The position numbers were made by a program, and so were the translations under genes. This document shows, piece after piece, positions 25,351 through 33,086 of a stretch of 64,000 bases of DNA (positions are counted from its first letter, which is position 1; each line of letters opens with the position of its first letter). The notes under the pieces were generated by a model. That model worked only from the letters and a program-made list of their open reading frames with translations, ran no database searches and had not been told where the DNA came from. The DNA lies in the NCBI GenBank assembly GCA_050248915.1, contig JBFWRL010000001.1, positions 62,001 through 126,000 of the forward strand, written 5' to 3'. This DNA comes from GCA-2770975 sp050248915. GTDB taxonomy: Bacteria; Cyanobacteriota; Sericytochromatia; UBA7694.

Positions 25351-26517
25351 CTATCCAGCCATCAAGAGCGGCGAGCCATTGACGGGGCGGGGGCTGCTCA
25401 AAACCGAATCATAAACAGCCTCAACCGCGGCCAAATTGGTTTCGAGCCGGTAGCGCTCGACCACCCGCTCGCGGGCCTTTAATTTGAGGTTGGCGACAAA
25501 ATCCGGGTGTTGGTGCAACAATTGCAGAGCAAAGCTCAACTCGGATTTGACTTTGCCGGGGTTGATAATCACCCCTGCGCCCTGGTCCAAAACTTCGCCA
25601 TCGGAGCCCACGTCGGTGGCCACGGTGGCCAAACCACAGGCCATAGCTTCGAGCAGGGCAATTGAGAGCCCTTCGACCTGGGAGGGCAGAATAAAGATAT
25701 CGCTGCCGCGCAGCACATCCAAGCGATCGGCTTCGCCCAAGAAGCCTGTCCAGACCAAATTGGGCACTTCGCTGTAAAGCGACTGCAAGAGCTGTTTTTG
25801 GCTGCCATCGCCGACCATCACCAATTGGGTCTGGGGCAGGGCCAGGCGCATAAAGACCTTGAGCAATTCATCGAGGCCTTTTTCAGGGGCAATCCGGCCC
25901 ATATATGTCATGATCAGCTTATCTGGGTAGCGCTGACGAAAGGCCGAGGGCCCCGGAGAGAACCGCTCTGTGTCGATTGCATTGGGCACAATCGCGATCC
26001 GCTCTTCGCTCACCCCCACGCGCATCAGCAATTGTTTTTGCAAATTCGAGAAGATGATCACGCGGTCGGAATCGGCCATTTGCTGAGCATAGAGCTGATA
26101 GGTCAGATAACTGGTGCCGCTGAAAAAGCTCGGGCGGCGGTCAAAGGCATTGTGAAAGGTCGAAACCAGGGGAATGCCCAATTTGTGGCAAATCTCGGGC
26201 AGGTTAAAGTCCATGGCTGAAATGGGCAAAGAGGCATGGACCACATCGGGTTGCCAGTCCTGCAGGGCCTGGGTCAAAATCTTGGCCGAGGTCGGGCTGG
26301 GAATGGTATACATCTGAGACTTGTAGAGATAGGGGATTTTGACCTCGTGGCTCTCTTCCATCGGGGTCTCGGGGGCATTTTCAGGATCTTCAAAATGCAC
26401 AAAGAGCACTTCGTGGCCCCGTTCGGAGAGCCCACGCACAAGTTCTTTGCAATAGGTCACGTTGCCACAGAAGGGGGACTTTTTGCCAATCCAGGCAATG
26501 CGGTAGGTCTTTTTCAT
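25351..26517 (-). CDS. GT4-family glycosyltransferase
   Basis: 388 residues, cytoplasmic, GT-B fold. N-lobe: YRIAWIGKKSPFCGNVTYCK and LVRGLSERGHEVLFVHF. C-lobe: MTYMGRIAPEKGLDELLKVF and the donor-site motif EGLSIALLEAMACGLATVAT with its E(x7)E pattern (two Glu residues seven apart). Such enzymes transfer a sugar from a nucleotide donor to a lipid or growing polysaccharide; the closest style is diacylglycerol glucosyltransferase/PimB-like, which is only a suggestion. It heads an operon with the phosphodiester glycosidase, a small membrane protein and DUF192. Confidence 0.88.
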   Translation of the reverse strand: MKKTYRIAWIGKKSPFCGNVTYCKELVRGLSERGHEVLFVHFEDPENAPETPMEESHEVKIPYLYKSQMYTIPSPTSAKILTQALQDWQPDVVHASLPISAMDFNLPEICHKLGIPLVSTFHNAFDRRPSFFSGTSYLTYQLYAQQMADSDRVIIFSNLQKQLLMRVGVSEERIAIVPNAIDTERFSPGPSAFRQRYPDKLIMTYMGRIAPEKGLDELLKVFMRLALPQTQLVMVGDGSQKQLLQSLYSEVPNLVWTGFLGEADRLDVLRGSDIFILPSQVEGLSIALLEAMACGLATVATDVGSDGEVLDQGAGVIINPGKVKSELSFALQLLHQHPDFVANLKLKARERVVERYRLETNLAAVEAVYDSVLSSPRPVNGSPLLMAG

Positions 26518-26557
26518 CGTTTTTTTTACACACAGGTGTTTGTTTGATTCTGGTGCT

Positions 26558-26563
26558 ATTTTA
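26558..26563 (-). promoter_or_regulatory. Extended -10 box for the GT4 operon
   Basis: TGTTAAAAT on the minus strand, i.e. a TGn extended -10 with hexamer TAAAAT, about 40 bases before the ATG at 26517. No convincing -35 is seen, as is common with extended -10 promoters. Confidence 0.45.
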
Positions 26564-26643
26564 ACACGAAGGGGGATGCGGCATATGGGTTGACTCTCAC
26601 AGCCCCTGTACTGCCCGCAGCAGAGAGAATATTTAAACAGGGC

Positions 26644-26672
26644 TTAACCAATTGGGCCGGGCAGGTTATAAT
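26644..26672 (+). promoter_or_regulatory. Sigma70-type promoter for punA-sirtuin
   Basis: TTAACC (26644-26649, four of six), exactly 17 bases, then a perfect TATAAT (26667-26672), 52 bases before the ATG of the phosphorylase gene. Confidence 0.65.
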
Positions 26673-26724
26673 GAGAAAATCGAAAAAAACCAAAACAGAT
26701 TAATTAAAAAGCAATTGGGATTTC

Positions 26725-27564
26725 ATGACCACACAGCCATACCGCCTCGAAGATCTTTTTACGCCCGCTGAAACCGCCAAAGACAGCCTCTTCAGCCAAA
26801 CCTCAATTCGCCCTGAAGTGGCGATTGTGTTGGGCTCCGGCATCCAAATTTTTGAAAACCTGGAAGACCAGGAAGTGGTGCCTTACGAAAAAATTCAGGG
26901 CTTTCCCAAAGCCTCCGTCAAAGGCCACAAAGGGGAGATCACCCTGGGCAAATTTGAGGGCAAATCGGTGGCCATTTTTCATGGCCGCCTGCATCGCTAC
27001 GAAGGCCACCCCTGGTCCAACGTGGTATTCCCCACCACCTTGATGCACGCCATGGGTGTCAAAAACATCATTATGACCAATGCCGCAGGGGGGATTCACC
27101 GCTATTACACCCCTGGCGATCTGGTTTTGATTCGCGACCATATCTATTGGCAGCCTGTGACCCAAGAAGAGCGGGCCTACCTGAGCCTCAAACTCGGCAA
27201 CGAGCGCATGTACTTTAATTTTGATCCAGCCCTGCTCGAAAAGGCCCGGCTGGCCGCTCACGACTCTGACGTGGCCCTGCGCCAAGGTACCTATGTCTGC
27301 TTGCTGGGCCCCACTTACGAAACCCACGGCGAATTGCGCCTGTTTAGCCGCATGGGCGGCGATATTGTGGGCATGTCGACCATTCCCGAAGCGATCTGGG
27401 CCCAGGCCCTGGGACTGGGTGTGGTCTGTTTCTCCTGTGTGACCAACGTGACCTATGATCCCCTGGCCCTGGCCAATACCTCCCACGAAGAAGTGGTGGA
27501 AGTGGCCCAACAGAGTTCGGCCCGCCTCGATCAATTGCTGCAGGCCCTGCTCCGCCGCCTGTGA
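26725..27564 (+). CDS. punA: Purine nucleoside phosphorylase
   Basis: 279 residues, the size of trimeric PNPs. It converts purine nucleosides plus phosphate to the free base and ribose-1-phosphate. Motifs: VAIVLGSGIQIF (phosphate site), FHGRLHRYEGHPW, the PNP/MTAP signature around IIMTNAAGGIHRYYTPGDL, then LGPTYETHGELRLF and VGMSTIPEAIWAQALGL with the substrate-contacting Glu and Met. The purine-site Asn lies in VTNVTYDPLA. It overlaps the sirtuin gene by four bases (GTGA), so both are translated from one message. No defects seen. The split between inosine/guanosine PNP and methylthioadenosine phosphorylase is not absolute, but Glu in the MSTIPE region favours PNP. Confidence 0.9.
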   Translation: MTTQPYRLEDLFTPAETAKDSLFSQTSIRPEVAIVLGSGIQIFENLEDQEVVPYEKIQGFPKASVKGHKGEITLGKFEGKSVAIFHGRLHRYEGHPWSNVVFPTTLMHAMGVKNIIMTNAAGGIHRYYTPGDLVLIRDHIYWQPVTQEERAYLSLKLGNERMYFNFDPALLEKARLAAHDSDVALRQGTYVCLLGPTYETHGELRLFSRMGGDIVGMSTIPEAIWAQALGLGVVCFSCVTNVTYDPLALANTSHEEVVEVAQQSSARLDQLLQALLRRL

Positions 27565-28343
27565 CGCCGCACCTGAGCTTGGCCGATCTGGCAGATCCCG
27601 CTCTACGCGGAGATCTGGCAAAAATGTTAAAACAGGCCAAGTCGGTGCTGGCCATTACCGGTGCCGGGGTTTCGGCAGAAAGTGGTATTTCGACCTTTCG
27701 CGGCGCAGGCGGCTATTGGGAAAAATTCCGAGCCGAAGATCTGGCTTCGCCCAGGGGGTTTGCCAAAGATCCTGAATTGGTCTGGCGCTGGTACAATGAG
27801 CGGCGAAAAACGATTCTCACCAGCCAACCCAACCCCGGCCATTTTGCCCTGGCTGCCTTAGAAAAAGTGTTTCCTCAATTTTTGCTGGTGACCCAAAACG
27901 TGGATGGTTTCCACGGCCAAGCAGGCAGCGAGAAACTGATCGAGATCCACGGCAGCATTTGGGAATTGCGCTGCACCCGCGAGGGCAAAATCTGGACCGA
28001 CCGCCAGGTTTTTGAGGATTTGCCTGTCTACTGTGAGTGTGGTGCTTTGGCCCGGCCCAATGTGCTCTGGTTTGGCGAGAGTTACAACCCCAATTTGTTT
28101 CACCAAGCGCAGAAAGCCGCCTCCCAAGCGGATCTCATTCTGGTCGCAGGCACCTCGGGCCAGGTCTGGATTGTGGCTGGCTTGCTGCAAGCCCAATCCC
28201 AACACCGGGGCCAAGGCCAGGCGATTGAGATCAACCTGGAAGCCAGCGATTTAACATCCGAAGTGGATCTCTTGCTAAAAGGCCCCTCGGGCCAGATTTT
28301 GCCCCATATTTTAGAGCTACTAAAAAACGAGAAACAGACCTAA
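27561..28343 (+). CDS. Sir2-family NAD-dependent protein deacylase
   Basis: 260 residues. It removes acyl groups from lysines using NAD and releases nicotinamide. Motifs: ITGAGVSAESGISTFRGAGG (NAD loop, ~32-51), TQNVDGFH (~111), catalytic His130 in EIHGSIW, and NVLWFGESYNP. Tyr78 and Arg81 (WYNERRK) form the Y-x2-R pair of class III sirtuins such as SIRT5/CobB, which favours succinyl- or malonyl-lysine. The zinc site appears reduced: only three Cys (RCTREG and YCECGA) are visible instead of four. GTG start inside the end of punA. Coupling may link nicotinamide/nucleoside salvage, but that is inference. Confidence 0.88.
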   Translation: MTPHLSLADLADPALRGDLAKMLKQAKSVLAITGAGVSAESGISTFRGAGGYWEKFRAEDLASPRGFAKDPELVWRWYNERRKTILTSQPNPGHFALAALEKVFPQFLLVTQNVDGFHGQAGSEKLIEIHGSIWELRCTREGKIWTDRQVFEDLPVYCECGALARPNVLWFGESYNPNLFHQAQKAASQADLILVAGTSGQVWIVAGLLQAQSQHRGQGQAIEINLEASDLTSEVDLLLKGPSGQILPHILELLKNEKQT

Positions 28344-28510
28344 TTGGAACAGACCGATTGCTGGGTTAACTTTGATCACCGAAATGCGTTTAAATAAGCA
28401 TTAAACTTAAAATAGGCTCAGAAGGCCGCTTAAGATTTGTTAAACTTTGAATAAGATTCGGGCGCACAGCAAAATCAGGGCTGTCGGCGCCCTCATGTTC
28501 TGAAAGGAAA

Positions 28511-29893
28511 GTGGCGGTGGAATCCCTACAGGGACTGACACAATGGATTGCCCACTTCGTGACATCACTGCGCTGGCAGGATTTTCTCGACGTGGCTCTG
28601 GTCAGTTTTGTCTTTTACAGACTCTTTTCGTTTGTCAAAGAGACCCGCGCCGCCCATTTGATCCGCGGCGTGCTGCTGCTGGTGATCATTTATTTTATTG
28701 CCAATACCTTCCTCGAATTGCGGATCTTGACCTCGGTGCTGCAAAATGCAGCCACCCTGGTCATTGTTGCCATTCCCGTGGTCTTTCAGCCTGAATTGCG
28801 CAAAGCCCTCTCAGAACTTGGACGCGGGGTTTCGCTCTTTCCGGGTGAGCGGCTCAAAGGCAAAGAGCTCTTTGGCGTGACCAATACCCTCGTCAATGCG
28901 GTCCAAGAAATGTCGGAAAACCGTACAGGGGCGCTGATCGTGATCGAGCGCCAAATTGGACTGAGTGAATACTCCTCCGATGGCTACCCTGTTGATGCCC
29001 AGGTCTCAAAAGAGCTTCTGCTGACCATTTTTCACGATGGCACCCCCATGCACGATGGGGCCGTGGTCTTGCGGGGCGATCGGCTTGTGGCCGCAGGGGT
29101 GGTCTTGCCGCTGATCGAAACCCTCAAATCCCCAGCGGGGATCTATTGGGGCACCCGCCACCGAGCGGCCCTGGGCATTACCGATGTCTCAGATGCAGCA
29201 TGCATCGTGGTCTCGGAAGAGACCGGCAGCATCTCCCTGATCGAAGGGGGCAAAATTCACCGCAATCTGGGTGAAGAGACCCTCGAACGCAAATTACTCG
29301 AAATTTTTCAGATGCAGCAGCCCCAGGAAGAGGGTTCAGGTGGCTTTAATCTCTGGAGTTTTTTGCCGCTGCGCAAAAGCCCAGCCCCAGTTCAGACCAG
29401 CGCGGGCTCCGGCCAATTGGTCGAAATCCGTGTCAATCCCTTTTTGGCTCTGTCGCGCCGCCTGTCTGACAGCTTTTTATTCAATTTGCGTTTTATTGCG
29501 ATATTGATCGCAATTATCTGGGGTCTGGCCATTGGTATGGGCACCGATCATAACCCCCCGACCCCCACCCTTGATCTCGAAGCCCATACCCGCGAAGTGC
29601 TCTTGCCAATTGGCATTCAGGGCAATATTCAAAAATACCAGGTTCAAACCACGCCCCTTCAGGCCACGGTGGTTTTAACCGGCAAAAATGCCGATCTCAA
29701 AAACCTGGCTCCCGAAGCGGTCAAAATTTATGTCGAGGTCAAAGATCCCAGCAAAGCCGAACAAATTTTGCCCCTCTCGGTCTTTTTGCCCCCCGATATC
29801 CAGTTTAAGGATCTGCGCCCGCGCACAGTCAGCCTCAAACTCACGCCAGCCAAACCCCTTTTAAGCCCAGCTCCCAAGGCCCAAGGGCGTTAA
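28511..29893 (+). CDS. Diadenylate cyclase CdaA fused to a YbbR (CdaR-like) domain
   Basis: 460 residues. The first ~270 are a CdaA-type enzyme: three membrane helices within ~25-95, then the DAC domain with DGA at 182-184 (MHDGAVV) and RHRAA at 216-220, the residues that bind ATP and make cyclic di-AMP. After a linker, a fourth helix (~323-343, NLRFIAILIAIIWGLAIG) leads to an extracytoplasmic YbbR domain (~355-450). In Firmicutes and other bacteria CdaA and its regulator CdaR/YbbR are usually separate genes; here one polypeptide carries both. Starts at GTG with AAAGGAAA immediately upstream; a GTG two codons later has better spacing. It is followed four bases later by holA. Confidence 0.87.
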   Translation: MAVESLQGLTQWIAHFVTSLRWQDFLDVALVSFVFYRLFSFVKETRAAHLIRGVLLLVIIYFIANTFLELRILTSVLQNAATLVIVAIPVVFQPELRKALSELGRGVSLFPGERLKGKELFGVTNTLVNAVQEMSENRTGALIVIERQIGLSEYSSDGYPVDAQVSKELLLTIFHDGTPMHDGAVVLRGDRLVAAGVVLPLIETLKSPAGIYWGTRHRAALGITDVSDAACIVVSEETGSISLIEGGKIHRNLGEETLERKLLEIFQMQQPQEEGSGGFNLWSFLPLRKSPAPVQTSAGSGQLVEIRVNPFLALSRRLSDSFLFNLRFIAILIAIIWGLAIGMGTDHNPPTPTLDLEAHTREVLLPIGIQGNIQKYQVQTTPLQATVVLTGKNADLKNLAPEAVKIYVEVKDPSKAEQILPLSVFLPPDIQFKDLRPRTVSLKLTPAKPLLSPAPKAQGR

Positions 29894-29897
29894 ACAG

Positions 29898-30875
29898 ATG
29901 TCTTTGGAACGGATTATTTTGCTCACTGGGGAAGACGAATGGCAGCGCAGCAAATATTTAAACGATCTGGTCGAGAAACAGCTCGATCCCGAATGGCGGG
30001 ACTTCAATCTGGAGCGCTTCAATGGCGACGAAACAGAGCCCGCGCGTATTTTGGAGAGCTGGCTCACCCCCCCATTTTGGGGTGAGTGCCGCCTCCTGCA
30101 GATCGATTTTTTGCGCAGCCCCGAGGCCTTAAACACCTTGATGGGTGTGCTGGGCGACTACACCGAAAAACACACCCCAGAGAGCCCCAATTTTTTGGTG
30201 ATGCTCAGCGAAAGTGTCGACAAACGCCGCAAAGAAACCAAAAACCTGATCAAAAAAATCCAACACCACGATTTTCAGGCCATCAAAAGCTGGAACATTG
30301 AAAAAGAATTACATCCCTGGATCGAAGAAGAGCTGCGCAAAGCGGGCAAACGTATCAGCCGCCCGGCCTTGCAATACTTGGCCCGCGCCCTGGGCACCGA
30401 CAAATACGCCCTGCAGCAGAGCATTGAAAAATTGCTGACTTTTTTGGGCCGCGAAACCATGCTGGAAGAAAGCCATGTGCGGGCCTTGGTAACGCCCACC
30501 GAAGCCGATGTGTTTAGTCTGCTGGAGTGCCTGGCCCAACGGCGCGAAGCACAAGCGCTACAAGACTTGCACCAGCAATTATTGCACGAAAGCCCCGAGG
30601 CCATTTTGGCCTCACTGGCAGCCAATTTGCGCAGTTTGTACCGCGCAAAATACCTGCAAACCCAAAAATGGGGCCAAGAAGAAATCGCCAAAGAGCTGGG
30701 CCAACACAGTTTTAGACTCAAAAAAAACCTTGAACTCTGGCAGGCTTATGGCCTCAAAGAGATCGACCAGGGACTGCGACGGCTTCTGGATTTACAAACC
30801 CGCATGCGCCAGGGTCTGCGACTGGATCCAGCCATGGCCCTCGAACTGTGGCTGCATGAAATGATCTCAGCCTAA
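29898..30875 (+). CDS. holA: DNA polymerase III delta subunit
   Basis: 325 residues, normal for HolA. The delta subunit opens the beta clamp within the clamp-loader complex. The AAA+-like N-terminal domain starts IILLTGEDEWQRSKYLNDLV (no functional Walker A, as usual for delta), with FWGECRLLQIDFL, SPNFLVMLSESVDKRRKETK (the conserved region near the sensor) and the typical delta C-terminal helical collar (ILASLAANLRSLYRAKYLQT, QGLRRLLDLQTRMRQGLRLD). It starts four bases after the CdaA-YbbR stop, so they are cotranscribed. Confidence 0.88.
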   Translation: MSLERIILLTGEDEWQRSKYLNDLVEKQLDPEWRDFNLERFNGDETEPARILESWLTPPFWGECRLLQIDFLRSPEALNTLMGVLGDYTEKHTPESPNFLVMLSESVDKRRKETKNLIKKIQHHDFQAIKSWNIEKELHPWIEEELRKAGKRISRPALQYLARALGTDKYALQQSIEKLLTFLGRETMLEESHVRALVTPTEADVFSLLECLAQRREAQALQDLHQQLLHESPEAILASLAANLRSLYRAKYLQTQKWGQEEIAKELGQHSFRLKKNLELWQAYGLKEIDQGLRRLLDLQTRMRQGLRLDPAMALELWLHEMISA

Positions 30876-31031
30876 GCCCCCTCTGAGCAGCGCTTGTGAT
30901 CGATCCGGCTTAAATTCAGGTGGATCCCTCACAGCTTTGGAGCAAATCTGCGTGATATGCTGATCAGCAAAGGGTTAGCCCCTGTTTGATCGCCCCTTTA
31001 AAAACACGTAATATTAGCAAGGTTAAGGCTC

Positions 31032-31805
31032 ATGCTCCGTCGTTTTCAACAAATGCTGAATACCGCTTTTCTTCCTGGCCCCGCAGACAAAGCAGCCCAG
31101 GCCGCCATTCTCTTTTCTGAAGAGCAGCCCCGGCCCGAGCGTCCCCCATTGCAGTTGCCCGCCTCACTGCAGGCGGCCCCAGCCAAACCAGAGCCTGTAA
31201 CCAGTTTGCCCCCCTTGCCCCGCCCGATGGCCCCACTGCAAAGTGAATTTTTTAAGGCCGCATCTCTCAAAGCGGCCCCCGTTCGGGTTTCGGCCCCACC
31301 GGCGCGGGCCATAAGCCAGGCCCCATCATTGGCTGAGATCTGTGCAGAGCAGGCTCCCACCCCTCTTTTAAAGACCTTACACGAACAGGCCCGCTGGTTT
31401 TATGAATACCGGCCCGCTGCGCCCTCACTCTCAGTCAATACGGTGTTTAAACCGATTATTCGCTGTGCTCCCCTGCCGGGCCTGCTCGACTACCAGCGTG
31501 TGCAAATCTTTGTCGAATCGACCCAAGACGAACACATTTCCCTGGATTTAGAGGTAGCCGAACAAAGCGAGGCCCTGATTCTGATTGGCGATGTCCAACC
31601 CGGTCAATATTCGGGTTGTCGCCTGCGGGTTCCCACCAACCGCGAAATTGAAGTCTGCTTTCGGATTTTTGCCACAGAAGCACAAAGCACTGCCAAGGCA
31701 CCTCTCTACGCCCTCAAACTCAGCCCGGTGGAGCCCACCTCAAAATTGGAAGCCGTCTTAAGTGAAGCCTGCTTTGTTGCAGAAAGCCAACTGGCCACCG
31801 TTTAA
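31032..31805 (+). CDS. Hypothetical protein with Pro/Ala-rich N terminus
   Basis: 257 residues, no signal peptide or membrane helix. Residues ~30-120 are Pro/Ala-rich and probably disordered. The C-terminal ~125 residues are a compact beta-rich domain (YQRVQIFVESTQDEHISLDL, EALILIGDVQPGQYSGCRLR, VPTNREIEVCFRIFAT). AAGG precedes the ATG, and a strong hairpin follows the stop, which supports a real single-gene unit. No family recognised. A 156-base gap upstream shows no clear promoter. Confidence 0.6.
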   Translation: MLRRFQQMLNTAFLPGPADKAAQAAILFSEEQPRPERPPLQLPASLQAAPAKPEPVTSLPPLPRPMAPLQSEFFKAASLKAAPVRVSAPPARAISQAPSLAEICAEQAPTPLLKTLHEQARWFYEYRPAAPSLSVNTVFKPIIRCAPLPGLLDYQRVQIFVESTQDEHISLDLEVAEQSEALILIGDVQPGQYSGCRLRVPTNREIEVCFRIFATEAQSTAKAPLYALKLSPVEPTSKLEAVLSEACFVAESQLATV

Positions 31806-31840
31806 ACAGCAGGTGTGAGCGCATCCGTCACAACACAAGC

Positions 31841-31873
31841 CAGGGGCGGTGAGAGTGATTCTCACCGCCCCTG
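31841..31873. terminator. Bidirectional hairpin terminator between convergent genes
   Basis: A perfect 14-bp inverted repeat (31841-31854 with 31860-31873) and five-base loop between the stops of the hypothetical gene and malate dehydrogenase. Neither side has a long T tract, so termination strength is uncertain. Confidence 0.7.
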
Positions 31874-31906
31874 AAATTTGGCGACAACTTAAAAGCGCCT
31901 CAGCGC

Positions 31907-32896
31907 TTAGCCGCCGAGCAATTCGCTCACCGCTTCTTTTTCTTCCAGCAATTCCTGCAGGGTTCCCGCGATTTTTTCACGGGAGAAATCGTTGAGGTCA
32001 ACCCCTTTCACGATCTCCCAATTTTGGCCATCGCTGCGAATGGGGAAGCTGAACATCAGGCCTTCGGGCACGTCATAACTGCCGTCGGAACTGACTGCAA
32101 CCGAGAAAAACTCACCGGCCGGGGTGGGGTTGATCAGGTTTTTGACCGTATCCATGGCGGCATTGGCGGCAGAAGCGGCAGAAGAGAGGCCACGGGCCTT
32201 GATAATCGCGGCACCACGCTGCTGCACATTGGCAATAAATTCGCCTTTGAGCCAATCGTGATCGCCAATCACTTCGGGCACCGGTTGGCCATTGACAGTG
32301 GCATCAAAGAAATTGGGGTATTGAGTGGCTGAATGGTTGCCCCAAATTGCGACATTTTTCACAGCTGTGCTGTGAACGCCCGCTTTCTGGGCAATCTGCG
32401 AGAAAGCGCGGTTCTGATCGAGCATGGTCATGGCAAAGAAATTTTTGGCCGAGAGGCGTTTGCAGACACTTTTGGCAATCAAAGCATTGGTATTACAGGG
32501 GTTGCCCACCACCAAGACCTTACAATCGGCACTGGCCACGGCATCGAGGGCTTGGCCCTGTTTGGTGAAGATCCCGCCGTTGATATTCAGCAGGTCTTTG
32601 CGCTCCATGCCTGCTTTGCGGGGCACAGAGCCAACCAGCAGCGCCCAATCAGCGTCTTTAAAGGCCACATGCATATCGTCGGTACAGGTAATCGAAGCCA
32701 GGCTTGGGAAAGCACAGTCATCCAGCTCCATTTTGACCCCTTCCAGGGCCGATAAGGCCTGGGGCAATTCCAATAATTGCAAGTGGACATCTACGTCATG
32801 GCCAAAAACTTCACCCGAGGCCAAACGAAACAACAGGGCATAGCCAATTTGACCCGCGGCACCGGTCACGGCAACTCTTACAGATTTGCGACTCAT
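31907..32896 (-). CDS. mdh: Malate dehydrogenase (NAD-dependent, cytosolic-type)
   Basis: 329 residues. It interconverts malate and oxaloacetate. NAD-binding loop VAVTGAAGQIGYALLFRLASG at the N terminus, substrate Arg in GSVPRKAGMERKDLL, VVGNPCNTNALI, TMLDQNRAFSQIA and the catalytic His in WGNHSATQYP. The sequence style, with GAAGQIGY and NHSATQYP, matches the cytosolic/type-2 MDH group rather than the LDH-like MDHs. Complete and with no anomalies. It is divergent from the hybrid kinase gene, with a ~190-base shared upstream region. Confidence 0.93.
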   Translation of the reverse strand: MSRKSVRVAVTGAAGQIGYALLFRLASGEVFGHDVDVHLQLLELPQALSALEGVKMELDDCAFPSLASITCTDDMHVAFKDADWALLVGSVPRKAGMERKDLLNINGGIFTKQGQALDAVASADCKVLVVGNPCNTNALIAKSVCKRLSAKNFFAMTMLDQNRAFSQIAQKAGVHSTAVKNVAIWGNHSATQYPNFFDATVNGQPVPEVIGDHDWLKGEFIANVQQRGAAIIKARGLSSAASAANAAMDTVKNLINPTPAGEFFSVAVSSDGSYDVPEGLMFSFPIRSDGQNWEIVKGVDLNDFSREKIAGTLQELLEEKEAVSELLGG

Positions 32897-33013
32897 TAAT
32901 CGATCCTCACTTTGTGCTTACTCATCACTTTAAATATGCTGGAAGAAACCACACCATTCTAACATGGGGGCAAGCCCAAACATGGGGAAAGCGCCAATTC
33001 GAAAATCTCAGGC

Positions 33014-33019
33014 TATAAT
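33014..33019 (+). promoter_or_regulatory. TATAAT box upstream of the hybrid kinase gene
   Basis: Perfect TATAAT 67 bases before the ATG at 33087. No good -35 hexamer at 16-18 bases, so an activator may be needed or the match is chance. Confidence 0.35.
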
Positions 33020-33086
33020 AAGGCAAGAAACCGGCCCCGCTTTCTGAAAACAATCCGGTGCAAGTTCCGGGGAATGAGAACCGCCG

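Noticed and set aside
26803..27621. A 272-codon minus-strand frame opposite the purine nucleoside phosphorylase.
   Set aside because: It is the mirror of a gene with full PNP signatures and has a His/Gly/Gln-rich composition typical of antisense readings.
28344..28510. Intergenic stretch before the CdaA-YbbR gene with AATGC...GCATT, tested as a tRNA or riboswitch.
   Set aside because: No cloverleaf or CCA-type end, no c-di-AMP (ydaO-type) core motif; only a short hairpin and AT-rich promoter-like sequence.
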